Source of the DNA: Paracoccus pantotrophus
Lineage (GTDB): Bacteria; Pseudomonadota; Alphaproteobacteria; Rhodobacterales; Rhodobacteraceae
Direction: 5' to 3'
Length of the DNA: 64,000 nt
Assembly: GCF_008824185.1 (NCBI RefSeq)
Contig: NZ_CP044426.1
Span: forward strand, 1,930,501 to 1,994,500
Made by a program: the position numbers and the translations under genes. Numbering within the stretch: the first letter of the stretch is position 1; every line of letters begins with the position of its first letter. Below are positions 13,112-21,979 of this stretch, piece after piece. The notes under the pieces are model-generated. The model searched no databases, was not told where the DNA came from, and saw nothing but the letters and a program-made list of their open reading frames with translations.

Positions 13112-14209
13112 TCAGGCGTTGAACAGGAAATGCAGCACGTCGCCGTCCTGCACCACGTAGGACTTGCCCTCGACGCGGAACTTGCCGGCCTCGCGCGCGC
13201 CGGCCTCGCCTTTGTACGCCACGTAATCGTCATAGGCGATGGTCTCGGCGCGGATGAAGCCGCGCTCGAAATCGCCATGGATCACGCCCGCCGCCGCCGG
13301 GGCCAGCGTGCCCTTGTGGATGGTCCAGGCGCGGGCCTCCTTGGGACCGACGGTGAAATAGGTCTCCAGGCCCAGAAGCTTGTAGCCCTCGCGGATCAGC
13401 CGGTCGAGGCCGGCCTCGTGCAGGCCCATCTCCTCGAGGAACATCGTCGCTTCCTCGGCGGGAAGCTGGCTGATCTCCTCCTCGATCCTGGCCGAGATCA
13501 CCACATGGCCGGCACCCTGCTCGGCCGCCATCTGCGCCACGCGCTCGGACTGGCTGTTGCCGGTGGCGGCCTTGTCTTCCTCGACATTGCAGACGAACAG
13601 CACCGGCTTGGCGGTCAGCAGCTGCAGCATGTCCCAGGCCTTGCGGTCCTCGTCCGCGACTTCGACGGTGCGGGCGGGGCGGCCGGATTCCAGCGCGGCC
13701 TGCGCGGCCTTGAGCAGCTTTTCCTGCGCCACCGCCTCCTTGTCGCCGCCCTTCAGCTTGCGCTGGATATTGGCCAGCCGGCGCTCGATGGATTCCAGGT
13801 CGGCGATCATCAGCTCGGTCTCGATGGTCTCGGCATCGGCGATGGGATCGACGCGGCCCTCGACATGGGTGACATCGCCATCCTCGAAACAGCGCAGGAC
13901 ATGGGCGATGGCGTCCACTTCGCGGATATTGGCCAGGAACTGGTTGCCCAAGCCTTCGCCCTTGCTCGCGCCCTTCACCAGCCCGGCAATGTCGACGAAG
14001 GTGATGCGGGTCGGGATGATCTGCTTGCTGCCCGCGATCCCGGCCAGCTTGTCCAGCCGCGGATCGGGCACCGCGACCTCGCCCACATTCGGCTCGATGG
14101 TGCAGAAGGGAAAGTTCGCAGCCTGCGCGGCGGCGGTTTTCGTCAGCGCGTTGAACAGCGTCGATTTGCCCACGTTCGGCAGGCCGACGATCCCCATGCG
14201 AAAGCCCAT
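13112..14209 (-). CDS. ychF: Ribosome-binding GTPase/ATPase YchF (OLA1 family)
   Basis: A 365-residue protein, the standard YchF length. The G1 motif GLPNVGKST is at residues 8-16; the G3-like DIAGLVKGAS follows near residue 70. The G4 position reads CNVEE rather than NKxD, the hallmark that makes this family prefer ATP. The C-terminal TGS-like domain ends with YVVQDGDVLHFLFNA. It associates with ribosomes and takes part in stress responses in other bacteria. ATG 14209 has an AGGGG site; upstream in-frame extension overlaps trpA antisense and is not real. First clearly chromosomal gene after the attachment site, divergent from trpA. Confidence 0.95.
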   Translation of the reverse strand: MGFRMGIVGLPNVGKSTLFNALTKTAAAQAANFPFCTIEPNVGEVAVPDPRLDKLAGIAGSKQIIPTRITFVDIAGLVKGASKGEGLGNQFLANIREVDAIAHVLRCFEDGDVTHVEGRVDPIADAETIETELMIADLESIERRLANIQRKLKGGDKEAVAQEKLLKAAQAALESGRPARTVEVADEDRKAWDMLQLLTAKPVLFVCNVEEDKAATGNSQSERVAQMAAEQGAGHVVISARIEEEISQLPAEEATMFLEEMGLHEAGLDRLIREGYKLLGLETYFTVGPKEARAWTIHKGTLAPAAAGVIHGDFERGFIRAETIAYDDYVAYKGEAGAREAGKFRVEGKSYVVQDGDVLHFLFNA

Positions 14210-14335
14210 GATGCACCCCTTTTCCCGGATTTCCGCGCTTATTATGGGGCGATGACGCGCAAGTCCAGTGGCGGGCCGTTGATCTTGCCCCTCAAGCCGG
14301 GCTAGGGCTGGGCGGACCATGAGGGAACGGGGCGC

Positions 14336-15133
14336 ATGAGCAGAATCGACGACACTTTCGCGCGGCTGGCCAAGACGGACGGCAAGGCCTTCGTCGCCTA
14401 TATGATGGGCTGCGACCCGGATTTCGACACCTCGCTGCAGATCATGCGCGGCCTGCCCGGCGCCGGCGTGGACATCATCGAGCTGGGCATGCCCTTCACC
14501 GACCCGATGGCCGACGGCGCCACGATCCAGGCGGCGGGCCAGCGCGCGCTGGCGGCCGGTGGCAGCGTGACCCGCGTGCTGGACATGGTGCGCGCCTTTC
14601 GCGCCGATGACGACGCCACGCCGATCGTGCTGATGGGCTATTACAACCCGATCTATGCCCGCGCGGGCGGTGTCGACCGCTTCCTGTCCGAGGCCGCCGC
14701 GGCCGGCGTGGACGGGCTGATCGTCGTGGACCTGCCGCCCGAGGAGGATGCCGAGCTGTGCCTGCCGGCGCGCGAGGCCGGCCTGAACTTCATCCGCCTG
14801 GCGACGCCGACCACCGATGACCGCCGCCTGCCCGCCGTGGTGCAGAACACCTCGGGCTTCGTCTATTACGTCAGCGTCACCGGCATCACCGGCGGTCCTG
14901 CGGCGAACGCGGCCGAGGTCGCGCCCGAGGTGGCCCGCATCCGCGCCAGCGCGAAACTGCCGGTCGTCGTCGGCTTCGGCATCTCGACCCCCGAGGCTGC
15001 GCAGGCGGTGGCGGGCGTGGCCGATGGCTGCGTCGTGGGTTCGGCCATCGTCAAGCTGATCGGCGAGGGCCGGCCGGTGCCTGAGATCCTGGCCTTCGTC
15101 GCCGACCTGGCGCGGGGCGCGCACAGCGCCTGA
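14336..15133 (+). CDS. trpA: Tryptophan synthase alpha chain
   Basis: A 265-residue TIM-barrel protein that cleaves indole-3-glycerol phosphate to indole and glyceraldehyde 3-phosphate, passing indole to TrpB. Catalytic Glu in IIELGMPFTDPMADG (about residue 50) and catalytic Asp in that same motif are present, with VLMGYYNPI and the phosphate-binding VGFGIS near the C-terminus. trpB is not adjacent: ychF is divergent upstream and a glutathione transferase gene follows. The start has a GGGG-containing site. Confidence 0.96.
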   Translation: MSRIDDTFARLAKTDGKAFVAYMMGCDPDFDTSLQIMRGLPGAGVDIIELGMPFTDPMADGATIQAAGQRALAAGGSVTRVLDMVRAFRADDDATPIVLMGYYNPIYARAGGVDRFLSEAAAAGVDGLIVVDLPPEEDAELCLPAREAGLNFIRLATPTTDDRRLPAVVQNTSGFVYYVSVTGITGGPAANAAEVAPEVARIRASAKLPVVVGFGISTPEAAQAVAGVADGCVVGSAIVKLIGEGRPVPEILAFVADLARGAHSA

Positions 15134-15246
15134 ACCGATCCTCCGCCCGGCGCGTTCGATGATGCAGAACGCCGCGTTCCCGCCTTTGCCGGTGGGGGAA
15201 ACGCGGCGCGGCGCTATCTTGGACGCATCGCAAGACGGAGGATTTC

Positions 15247-15864
15247 ATGCCCACCCTGTTCTACCATGCCGGCGCCTGCTCGCTCGCGCCCCATATCGTG
15301 CTGGAATGGACCCGCGCGCCCTATCAGGCGGTGGCGGTCGAATTCGGCTCGGCCGAACTGCTGGCGGTGAACCCGGCCGGCGCCGTGCCGGTGCTGCGCG
15401 AGGATGACGGCTGGACCCTGACCCAGGCGGGCGCGATCCTGCACCACCTGGCGCGCAAGCATCCCGAGGCCGACCTGGCCGGCGGCGACGGCCTGCGGGC
15501 GCAGGCGGAACTCGACCGCTGGTCGAGCTTCTTCACCGGCGACCTGCATCCGGCCTTCTTCCCGCTGTTCACGCCGCAACGCTATACCACCCGCCGCGAT
15601 GAGGCCGACCGCGAGGCGGTGCAGGAGGCCGCGCGCAAGCTGGTCCGCAAGCGGCTGGCGCTGCTGGACGCGCATCTGGATGGCCGCGACTGGATCCTGG
15701 GCCGCCGCTCGGTGATCGACGCCTATGCCTTTCCGATGCTGCGTTGGGCGGCGAAGCTGCTGCCCGAGGGAACCGATGGCTGGGCCAATGTGCAGGCCCT
15801 GCATGACCGCATCGCGGCCGATCCGGCCGTGCAGACCGTCCTTGCCCGCGAAGAGGGCGCATAA
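15247..15864 (+). CDS. Glutathione S-transferase family protein
   Basis: A 205-residue protein with an N-terminal thioredoxin-like domain (LFYHAGACSLAPHIVLEW; VNPAGAVPVL with the conserved cis-proline; then LTQAGAILHHLA, the glutathione-binding Ser/Thr-Ala region) and an all-helical C-terminal domain. The serine/cysteine-like catalytic position lies in AGACSLAP, as in bacterial beta-class enzymes. It conjugates glutathione to electrophiles. An excellent GGAGG site precedes ATG 15247. The next gene begins 13 bases after its stop, so they form an operon with a VOC-hydrolase fusion. Confidence 0.9.
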   Translation: MPTLFYHAGACSLAPHIVLEWTRAPYQAVAVEFGSAELLAVNPAGAVPVLREDDGWTLTQAGAILHHLARKHPEADLAGGDGLRAQAELDRWSSFFTGDLHPAFFPLFTPQRYTTRRDEADREAVQEAARKLVRKRLALLDAHLDGRDWILGRRSVIDAYAFPMLRWAAKLLPEGTDGWANVQALHDRIAADPAVQTVLAREEGA

Positions 15865-15877
15865 AGGGGAAAAAATC

Positions 15878-17407
15878 ATGCCCACCGGCATCCATCACGT
15901 CACCGGCATTACCCGCCGGGTGCAGGCCAATGTCGATTTCTACGCCGGCTTCCTGGGCCTGCGCCTGGTCAAGCGCACCGGCGGCTTCGAGGATGCCGAG
16001 CAATTGCACCTGTTCTATGGCGACGCGCTCGGCTCGCCCGGCTCGCTCGTCACCTTCCTGGTCTGGGAGGACGGGGCGCCGGGCCGGGTCGGCCATGGCC
16101 AGGTGGCGGAAATCGCGCTGGCCGTGCCGCCCGCCAGCATCGGCGACTGGCTGACCCGCGCCATGACCGCGCGCGTGCCGGTCGAGGGGCCGCTGCGCGA
16201 GCGGGGCGAGACGGTGCTGCGGCTGAAGGATCCCGACGGCGTGATCGTCAAGCTGGTGGGGGCGGACCTGCCCGCCACGGCCCCCTTGCCCGATCCGATC
16301 GCGCCGACGCGGCTGCGCGGCGTCACCATCCTGACCGAACAGCCCGCAGCGACGCGGGATTTCCTGACCCGCTTCGGCTATCGCCCCGGCTCGACCGAGG
16401 GCGCGGCGCAGCGCATGGAATCGGACACGGATGTCGTCGACATCCGCGATGCGACCGGCTTCTTTCCGGGCATTCCCGGTACCGGCATCCTGGATCACGT
16501 CGCCTTCCGGGCGCCGGACGCCGATGCCGTGCGCCGGATGCGGCTGGCGCTGAAGGATACCGACGCGACCAGCGTGCATGACCGGAAATATTTCCTGTCG
16601 CTCTATGTGCGCGAGCCGGCGGGAACGCTGCTGGAATATGCCACCGACGCCCCCGGGTTCACCGTGGACGAGGCGGCCGAGCACCTGGGCGAGACGCTGT
16701 TCGTCCCGCCCCATGACGCGGCCCGCGCCGAGGACCTGCGCGTGATCCTGCCGCAATTCGCCCTGCCGGGCGAGGAAAGGAGCCCGATGCGCGAGTTGCA
16801 TTTCATCCACCGCTTCCACCGGCCGGAAAACCCGGACGGCAGCACCATCGTCCTGCTGCACGGCACCGGCGGCAACGAATCCGACCTGATGCCGCTGGCG
16901 CATCGGATCGCGCCGAACGCCACGCTGCTGGGCGTCCGCGGCCGCTCGACCGAGGAAGGCATCAATCGCTGGTTCCGCCGCTATGACGCGGTGACCTATG
17001 ACCAAGAGGACATCCGCGCCGAGGTCGAGGCCTTTGCCGGCTTCATCGCCGAGGCGGCGCGGGCCTACGGCCTGGACCCCGCGGCGCTGACCTATCTGGG
17101 CTATTCCAACGGCGCGAACCTGCTGGGCGCGGTCATGCAGCTGCATCCCGGCCTGATCGGCCGGGCGGTTCTGCTGCGCGCCGTGCAGGTGCTGGAGGAG
17201 CCGCCGGCGCTGGAGACGCAGGCCCTGGCCGGCAGCCGGGTGCTGATGCTGACCGGCGCCCGCGATCCCTTTGCCCGCATGGCCCCGGCGCTGGAGCGCG
17301 CCCTGCAGGACGGCGGCACGGCGCTGGAGGCGCGCACGCTCGATGCCGGGCACGAGCTTCGGCCCGAGGATGCGTCGCTGACCGCTGGGTGGCTGGGTCA
17401 CGGCTGA
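15878..17407 (+). CDS. VOC (glyoxalase-fold) dioxygenase fused to an alpha/beta hydrolase
   Basis: A 509-residue fusion. Residues 1 to about 300 are a ring-cleaving-dioxygenase-like VOC pair resembling Bacillus MhqA/MhqO, with putative metal ligands in HHVTGI, DHVAFR and LLEYATD. Residues about 305-509 are an alpha/beta hydrolase like MhqD: LLHGTGGNE (oxyanion region), nucleophile in GYSNG, acid in TGARDPF and His in DAGHEL. In Bacillus separate proteins of these types protect against quinones and are regulated by MhqR. Here one polypeptide carries both steps. It lies 13 bases after a glutathione transferase gene and before a quinone reductase gene. Confidence 0.88.
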   Translation: MPTGIHHVTGITRRVQANVDFYAGFLGLRLVKRTGGFEDAEQLHLFYGDALGSPGSLVTFLVWEDGAPGRVGHGQVAEIALAVPPASIGDWLTRAMTARVPVEGPLRERGETVLRLKDPDGVIVKLVGADLPATAPLPDPIAPTRLRGVTILTEQPAATRDFLTRFGYRPGSTEGAAQRMESDTDVVDIRDATGFFPGIPGTGILDHVAFRAPDADAVRRMRLALKDTDATSVHDRKYFLSLYVREPAGTLLEYATDAPGFTVDEAAEHLGETLFVPPHDAARAEDLRVILPQFALPGEERSPMRELHFIHRFHRPENPDGSTIVLLHGTGGNESDLMPLAHRIAPNATLLGVRGRSTEEGINRWFRRYDAVTYDQEDIRAEVEAFAGFIAEAARAYGLDPAALTYLGYSNGANLLGAVMQLHPGLIGRAVLLRAVQVLEEPPALETQALAGSRVLMLTGARDPFARMAPALERALQDGGTALEARTLDAGHELRPEDASLTAGWLGHG

Positions 17408-17472
17408 GGGCCGGACCGGCAGCGCGGCGCCCCTCCGCGCTGCCGCATGGGTATTTGTAGAACAGAGAAGAT

Positions 17473-17505
17473 GGACAGGCGGGTCGCGAGGCCCGCCTGT
17501 CCTTT
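17473..17505 (+). terminator. Likely intrinsic terminator after the VOC-hydrolase gene
   Basis: Perfect 11-bp stem (17473-17483 with 17492-17502) and an 8-base loop, followed by a short TTT. The short T-run makes it weaker than a classical terminator. Confidence 0.6.
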
Positions 17506-17523
17506 CGTGATTCCGGGCGATGT

Positions 17524-17560
17524 GTTTCCGATTCCCGAACGCCGTTTCCGATTCCGGTTG
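17524..17560. promoter_or_regulatory. Candidate LysR-type operator, two direct copies
   Basis: GTTTCCGATTCC occurs at 17524 and again at 17544, exactly 20 bases (two helical turns) apart. The first copy, 17524-17540, has the same length and ends (GTT...CGAAC) as the palindrome at 19860-19876 beside the lysR gene of this cluster. It lies upstream of the quinone reductase gene. Confidence 0.45.
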
Positions 17561-17656
17561 GCTTGCCCGAAAGCCTGGCAAAGGCCAGTTTGAGGCCGAC
17601 GCATTCAACCGGAAGGGCCGCGCCCGGCCCGCCAAATCATGACGAAGGATCAGATC

Positions 17657-18250
17657 ATGACCCAGAAACCGCATATCGCCATCATCATCGGCGCGACCCG
17701 CGCCGCGCGCTTTGCCGACAAACCCGCAGCCTGGCTGCTGGAAAACGCGCAAAAGCGCGAGGACATGAGCTTCGAGCTGGTGGACCTGCGCGACTACGAC
17801 CTGCCGCTGTTCGACGAGGTCGCCTCGAACCTCTGGGTGCCGTCGCAGGATCCGCGGGCGGTGAAATGGCAGCAGAAGCTGGCCGGGTTCGACGGATTTA
17901 TCTTCCTGACCTCGGAATACAACCATTCGGTCAGCGGCGCGCTGAAGAACGCGCTGGACCAGGCCTACAAGGAATGGAACCACAAGCCGGCGGCGGCCAT
18001 GGGCTATGGCGGCGTCGGCGCCGCCCGCGCCATCGAGCACCTGCGCGGCATCGCTGTCGAACTGCAGATGGTGCCGCTGCGCAATGCCGTGCATCTGGGC
18101 GGCGGCGATTTCTTCAAGGTCTCGCCGCTGGGCGCCAATGGCGAGATGGCCGAGGTCGAGGCGAACCTGCTGCCGGCGCTGAACGCCATGCTGGACGAAT
18201 TGCTCTGGTGGGCCGAGGCGACCATGGCGCAGCGCGCCAGGACCGCCTGA
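17657..18250 (+). CDS. NAD(P)H-dependent FMN reductase / quinone reductase
   Basis: A 197-residue flavodoxin-fold protein. The phosphate-binding loop IIIGATRAARFADKPA is near the start, and LTSEYNHSVSGALKNALD (about 92-110) is the family signature for FMN binding; GGVGAARAIEHL follows. Such enzymes reduce quinones or azo compounds by two electrons, avoiding semiquinone radicals, or supply reduced flavin. ATG 17657 is preferred because AAGGA lies 9 bases upstream; ATG 17639 is in frame. It is monocistronic and ends at an intrinsic terminator. Confidence 0.9.
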   Translation: MTQKPHIAIIIGATRAARFADKPAAWLLENAQKREDMSFELVDLRDYDLPLFDEVASNLWVPSQDPRAVKWQQKLAGFDGFIFLTSEYNHSVSGALKNALDQAYKEWNHKPAAAMGYGGVGAARAIEHLRGIAVELQMVPLRNAVHLGGGDFFKVSPLGANGEMAEVEANLLPALNAMLDELLWWAEATMAQRARTA

Positions 18251-18274
18251 AGCAATCAGCTCAGCCGGCAGGAC

Positions 18275-18302
18275 GGGGCGGTCATTTCGACCGCCCCTTT
18301 TT
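18275..18302 (+). terminator. Intrinsic terminator of the quinone reductase gene
   Basis: Perfect 9-bp stem (18275-18283 with 18289-18297) with a 5-base loop and five T. It overlaps the last codons of the convergent DUF1801 gene. Confidence 0.85.
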
Positions 18303-18686
18303 CTTGCTGGCCGTGTTCAGCGCCACGGCGGCGCGGATCAGCGCCTTCAGCGCCCCGGCATCGATCCGCTCGCCCTCGCGCAGGTCGATGGCGCGGCGGG
18401 TATTGCCATCCAGGCTGGCGTTGAACAGGCCCGCGGGATCTTCCAGCGCCGCGCCCTTGGCGAAGGTCATCTTCACCACCTGCTTGTAGGTCTCGCCGGT
18501 GCAGATGATGCCGTCATGCGACCAGACCGGCACGCCGCGCCATTTCCATTCCTCGACCACCTCGGGATCGGCCTCGTGGATCAGGGCGCGCAGCCGCGCC
18601 AGGGTCTCGCCGCGCCAATCGCCCAGTTCCTTGATCCGCGCATCGATCAGCTGCGAGGCGGGCTGTTCCGTTGCCGGCTGGCTCAT
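18282..18686 (-). CDS. DUF1801 domain protein
   Basis: A 134-residue protein of the YdhG/DUF1801 family, with the features EEWKWRGVPVWSHDGIICTG and VKMTFAKGAAL. The fold resembles that of small iron-chaperone-like and unknown-function proteins; no enzyme activity is established. The C-terminus is lysine-rich (SKKKGRSK). Convergent with the quinone reductase gene, sharing its terminator region. A GGAAGGGAG stretch lies upstream of the start. Confidence 0.8.
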   Translation of the reverse strand: MSQPATEQPASQLIDARIKELGDWRGETLARLRALIHEADPEVVEEWKWRGVPVWSHDGIICTGETYKQVVKMTFAKGAALEDPAGLFNASLDGNTRRAIDLREGERIDAGALKALIRAAVALNTASKKKGRSK

Positions 18687-18787
18687 GCCGTGTCGCTCCC
18701 TTCCGTCCTGCCGCGGTCAGGAGCATGGGGCGAAATCGCCGATGCGGCAACAGGCCCGCCGGCTGCGGGCGGATTCCCGCGCGCATG

Positions 18788-18818
18788 AAAAAGGCCGCCG
18801 GATCGTTCCGGCGGCCTT
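18788..18818 (-). terminator. Intrinsic terminator of the VOC dioxygenase gene
   Basis: An 11-bp stem (18791-18801 with 18808-18818), 6-base loop and a T-run on the minus strand (complement of 18788-18792), 20 bases past the stop of the minus-strand VOC gene. Confidence 0.85.
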
Positions 18819-18838
18819 TCCTTTCGGTTCGGCAGGGC

Positions 18839-19783
18839 TCAGTCCAGCGGCTTCAGCCGCGCCTCGATCTGCGCGCGCTGCCCTTCCAGGAAGGGCGGCA
18901 GCGACAGCGTCTCGCCTAGGCTCTCCAGCGGCTCGTCCACGGCGAAGCCGGGATCGTCGCTGGCGATCTCGAACAGGTTGCCGCCCGGCTCGCGGAAATA
19001 GAGCGAGCGGAAATAGTAGCGTTCGACCTCGCCCGAATTGGGCACCCGCATCCCGCTCAGCCGCCTGGCCCATTCGTGAATGGCCGGCTTGTCGGGCACG
19101 CGGAAGGCGACGTGATGCACCCCGCCCGCGCCCTGGCGCGCCGTGGGCAGGTCGGGCTGGACCGCGACATGCAGCTCGGCCGCGGGGCCGCCCTGGCCCA
19201 TCTCGTAGACATGGACCGTGCCGTGCCCGTCGGGGCTGGCATAGTCGCGGACCTTGCGCAGGCCCATCACCTGGGTCAGCACCAACTCGGTCGGGGCCAG
19301 GTCCGGCACCGAGATGGTGATCGGCCCCAGCCCGTGGATCTGGTGCTGCACCGGCACCGGGCTTTTCGCCCAGGGCGCGGGCTCGGCATCGGGCGCGTCC
19401 GCGGTCAGGCGGAAACGCTGGCCCTCGGGATCCTCGAAATCGAGGCTGGCGCGGGTGTCGATCTCGGCGATCCGCCCCACGGTCAGGCCGCGGTCCCGAA
19501 GCCGCCCGGCCCAGTAGTCGAGGCTGTCGCCCGCGACCCGCAGCCCGGTGCGGCTGATCGAATGGGTGCCGCGCCGCTCGGGCGCCGCCGGCCAGTCGAA
19601 GAAGGTCAGGTCGGTCCCGGGCCGGGCCAGCCCGTCGGCATAGAACAGGTGATAGGCGCTGGTGTCGTCCTGGTTGACGGTCTTCTTGACCAGCCGCAGC
19701 CCCAACGTGTCGGTATAGAACCGCTTGTTGCCGGGCGCATCGGCGGTGATTGCCGTCAGGTGGTGAATTCCGGTCAGCTCCAT
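18839..19783 (-). CDS. VOC-family ring-cleaving dioxygenase (MhqO-like)
   Basis: A 314-residue protein of two VOC modules. Putative metal ligands lie in GIHHLTAI (residue 7 region), GVHHVAFRVPD (about 215) and NLFEIASDDPGF (about 275), the His-His-Glu set of extradiol-type dioxygenases. Bacillus MhqO proteins of this kind open hydroquinone or catechol rings. ATG 19783 has a perfect AAGGAGG site. It is divergent from the lysR gene at 19903 with a palindrome between them, the standard arrangement for a LysR-controlled target. Confidence 0.9.
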   Translation of the reverse strand: MELTGIHHLTAITADAPGNKRFYTDTLGLRLVKKTVNQDDTSAYHLFYADGLARPGTDLTFFDWPAAPERRGTHSISRTGLRVAGDSLDYWAGRLRDRGLTVGRIAEIDTRASLDFEDPEGQRFRLTADAPDAEPAPWAKSPVPVQHQIHGLGPITISVPDLAPTELVLTQVMGLRKVRDYASPDGHGTVHVYEMGQGGPAAELHVAVQPDLPTARQGAGGVHHVAFRVPDKPAIHEWARRLSGMRVPNSGEVERYYFRSLYFREPGGNLFEIASDDPGFAVDEPLESLGETLSLPPFLEGQRAQIEARLKPLD

Positions 19784-19859
19784 GATGGGCCTCCTTTCTC
19801 TTGGCATCAATATCGGGCATCGCGGCCGTTTCCGCCACCGGAGCGGCCGCGAACCTTGC

Positions 19860-19876
19860 GTTCGCCGATTGCGAAC
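19860..19876. promoter_or_regulatory. LysR-type binding palindrome (T-N11-A)
   Basis: GTTCGCCGATTGCGAAC has perfect 6-bp arms around a 5-base centre and contains the T-N11-A core of LysR operators. It lies between the divergent VOC dioxygenase gene and lysR, 26 bases upstream of the lysR start. Confidence 0.65.
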
Positions 19877-19902
19877 GGCGCGGGACCGGGTAAGCTTGGG
19901 CC

Positions 19903-20877
19903 ATGCGTTACGACCTGAACGATCTGGAAACCTTCCTGACGGTGATGGAGCTGGGCACCGTCACCGCCGCCGCCGCGCGGCTGAACCTGTCGAAATCCGT
20001 GGTCAGCAAGCGCATCACCGACCTGGAGGCGACGCTGGGCGCGGCGCTGTTTCGCCGCAATGCCGGCCGCATCACCCCCACCGAGGCGGCGCTGCGCCTG
20101 GCCGAGCGGCTGCGTCCCGCGCTGGCCGAACTGGTCGCGGCCGCCGAAAGCACCGCCTGGGACATGGACGGGCTGGCACCCCTGCGCGGCAGCCTGGCCA
20201 TCGCCGCGCCGATGAGCTTTGGTGTGATGCATCTGGGGCCGATCATCGCCCGCTTCGCCGCCCAAAACCCCGAGCTGGAGATCCGCGTCGATTACGACGA
20301 CCGCAGCCGCGACCTGGCGCGCGAGGGCTTCGACATCGGCATCCGCATCGGCAAGATGCGCGACAAGGCGCTGATGCAGCGCAAGCTGTGCGAGGATGCC
20401 AGCATCGCCTGCGCCAGCCCCGCCTATCTGGACCGCAGGGGCCGCCCGCAGACCCTGGCCGACCTGCGCGAGCATGAGGTGATCGGCTACAGCCACCTGC
20501 CGATGAGCCAGCTGTGGCAGTTCCAGGATCGCGACCGCTTCGTTTCGCCCTTCGTCCAGGGGCGGCTGTCGATGAACAACGGCGAGGCGATCCGCGACAT
20601 GGCCATCGCGGGGCTGGGGCTGGCCATCCTGCCCGGATTCATCGTCGCGCCGGCGCTGGCCGAGGGGCGGCTGGAGCGGGTGCTGACCGGCTTCGGCACC
20701 AGGCCGCTGCCCATCGTCGCGGTCTGGCCGCCGGTCCTGCCCATGCCGGCCAAGCTGCGCCGCTTCATTGACCATCTGGCCGCGGAACTGCACAGCCCGG
20801 CATGGCAGGCAGGCTGGGCATCCGCCCGTCCCGACCCCATATCCCGGGAACCCGCAGCCCCAAAGGTCGCCCCGTGA
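19903..20877 (+). CDS. LysR-family transcriptional regulator
   Basis: A 324-residue protein. The N-terminal winged helix-turn-helix is clear (LETFLTVMELGTVTAAAARL, then SKSVVSKRITDLEATLGAAL). The C-terminal effector domain starts near residue 90 (PLRGSLAIAAPMSFGVMHLG), as in the CrgA/DhcR-like subgroup. It is divergent from the MhqO-like gene and overlaps the next gene by one base (TGATG), so it is probably co-transcribed with the flavin monooxygenase gene. It likely senses a quinone, phenol or aldehyde; the ligand is inferred from the neighbouring genes only. Confidence 0.93.
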   Translation: MRYDLNDLETFLTVMELGTVTAAAARLNLSKSVVSKRITDLEATLGAALFRRNAGRITPTEAALRLAERLRPALAELVAAAESTAWDMDGLAPLRGSLAIAAPMSFGVMHLGPIIARFAAQNPELEIRVDYDDRSRDLAREGFDIGIRIGKMRDKALMQRKLCEDASIACASPAYLDRRGRPQTLADLREHEVIGYSHLPMSQLWQFQDRDRFVSPFVQGRLSMNNGEAIRDMAIAGLGLAILPGFIVAPALAEGRLERVLTGFGTRPLPIVAVWPPVLPMPAKLRRFIDHLAAELHSPAWQAGWASARPDPISREPAAPKVAP

Positions 20878-21908
20878 TGAGACATGGCGTGAAGAAGATC
20901 GGTTTTCTGTCCTTCGGCCATTGGTCGGACGAGCCCGCCTCGCAGGCCCGCAGCGCCCAGGACACGCTGCTGCAATCCATCGAGCTGGCCGTCGCGGCCG
21001 AGGAACTGGGCGCGGACGGCGCCTATTTCCGCGTCCATCACTATGCCCGCCAGCTGGCCTCGCCCTTCCCGCTGCTGGCGGCGGTGGGGGCGCGCACCAG
21101 CCGCATCGAGATCGGCACCGCCGTCATCGACATGCGCTATGAAAACCCGCTCTACATGGCCGAGGATGCCGGAGCGGCCGACCTGATCGCGCAGGGGCGG
21201 CTGCAGCTTGGCATCTCGCGCGGCTCGCCCGAGCAGGTGATCGAGGGCTGGCGCTATTTCGGCTATTCCCCGGCCGAGGGCGAAAGCGATGCCGACATGG
21301 CGCGGCGCCATGCCGAGGTGTTCCTGAACGTGATCGAGGGGCATGGCTTCGCCCGGCCGAACCCGCGGCCGATGTTCCCGAACCCGCCCGGCCTGCTGCG
21401 GATCGAGCCGCATTCGCCCGGCCTGCGCCAGCGGATCTGGTGGGGCGCGGCCTCGAACGACACCGCCCGCTGGGCGGCGCGGCTGGGCATGCATCTGCAA
21501 AGCTCGACGCTCAAGACGGACGAGAACGGCAAGCCCTTCCACGTCCAGCAGGCCGAGCAGATCCGCGCCTATCGCGGGGCATGGGCGGCGGCAGGGCATG
21601 GGCGCGAGCCGCGGGTTTCGGTCAGCCGCTCGATCTTTCCGCTGATGGATGACCGCGACCGGATGTATTTCGGTCATGGCGGCAAGGAGGCCGACCAGAT
21701 CGGCTTCATCGAGAAGACCCGCTCGATCTTCGGCCGCGGCTATACCGCCGAGCCGGACCGGCTGGTCGAGGAACTGCGCGAGGACGAGGCCATCGCCGAG
21801 GCCGACACGCTGCTCTTGACCGTGCCGAACCAGCTGGGCGTCGATTACAACGCCCATGTGATCGAGGCGGTGCTGAAACACGTTGCCCCCGCGCTTGGCT
21901 GGCGCTGA
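20877..21908 (+). CDS. LLM-class flavin-dependent oxidoreductase
   Basis: A 343-residue luciferase-like monooxygenase. Visible family features are the first strand KKIGFLSFGHWS, ELGADGAYFRVHHYARQLASP, GTAVIDMRYENPLYMAEDAG and QLGISRGSPEQV. These enzymes use reduced flavin, perhaps from the FMN reductase at 17657, to oxygenate small substrates. ATG 20877 overlaps the lysR stop (TGATG), indicating translational coupling. Substrate unknown. Confidence 0.9.
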   Translation: MRHGVKKIGFLSFGHWSDEPASQARSAQDTLLQSIELAVAAEELGADGAYFRVHHYARQLASPFPLLAAVGARTSRIEIGTAVIDMRYENPLYMAEDAGAADLIAQGRLQLGISRGSPEQVIEGWRYFGYSPAEGESDADMARRHAEVFLNVIEGHGFARPNPRPMFPNPPGLLRIEPHSPGLRQRIWWGAASNDTARWAARLGMHLQSSTLKTDENGKPFHVQQAEQIRAYRGAWAAAGHGREPRVSVSRSIFPLMDDRDRMYFGHGGKEADQIGFIEKTRSIFGRGYTAEPDRLVEELREDEAIAEADTLLLTVPNQLGVDYNAHVIEAVLKHVAPALGWR

Positions 21909-21979
21909 GCGGGGGGCTTTGTGATCGCGGGGACGGGGTATAGGCTGGCCCCAAGGAAACCAGCGCGAACGGGGACCGG

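Noticed and set aside
14210..15124. In-frame upstream extension of ychF
   Set aside because: It runs antisense through trpA; the proper start is ATG 14209 with a ribosome-binding site and the canonical MGFRMGIVG start.
15569..18094. Very long minus-strand open frame opposite the VOC-hydrolase and reductase genes
   Set aside because: It is antisense to two well-supported enzymes and has no recognisable domain or start site.
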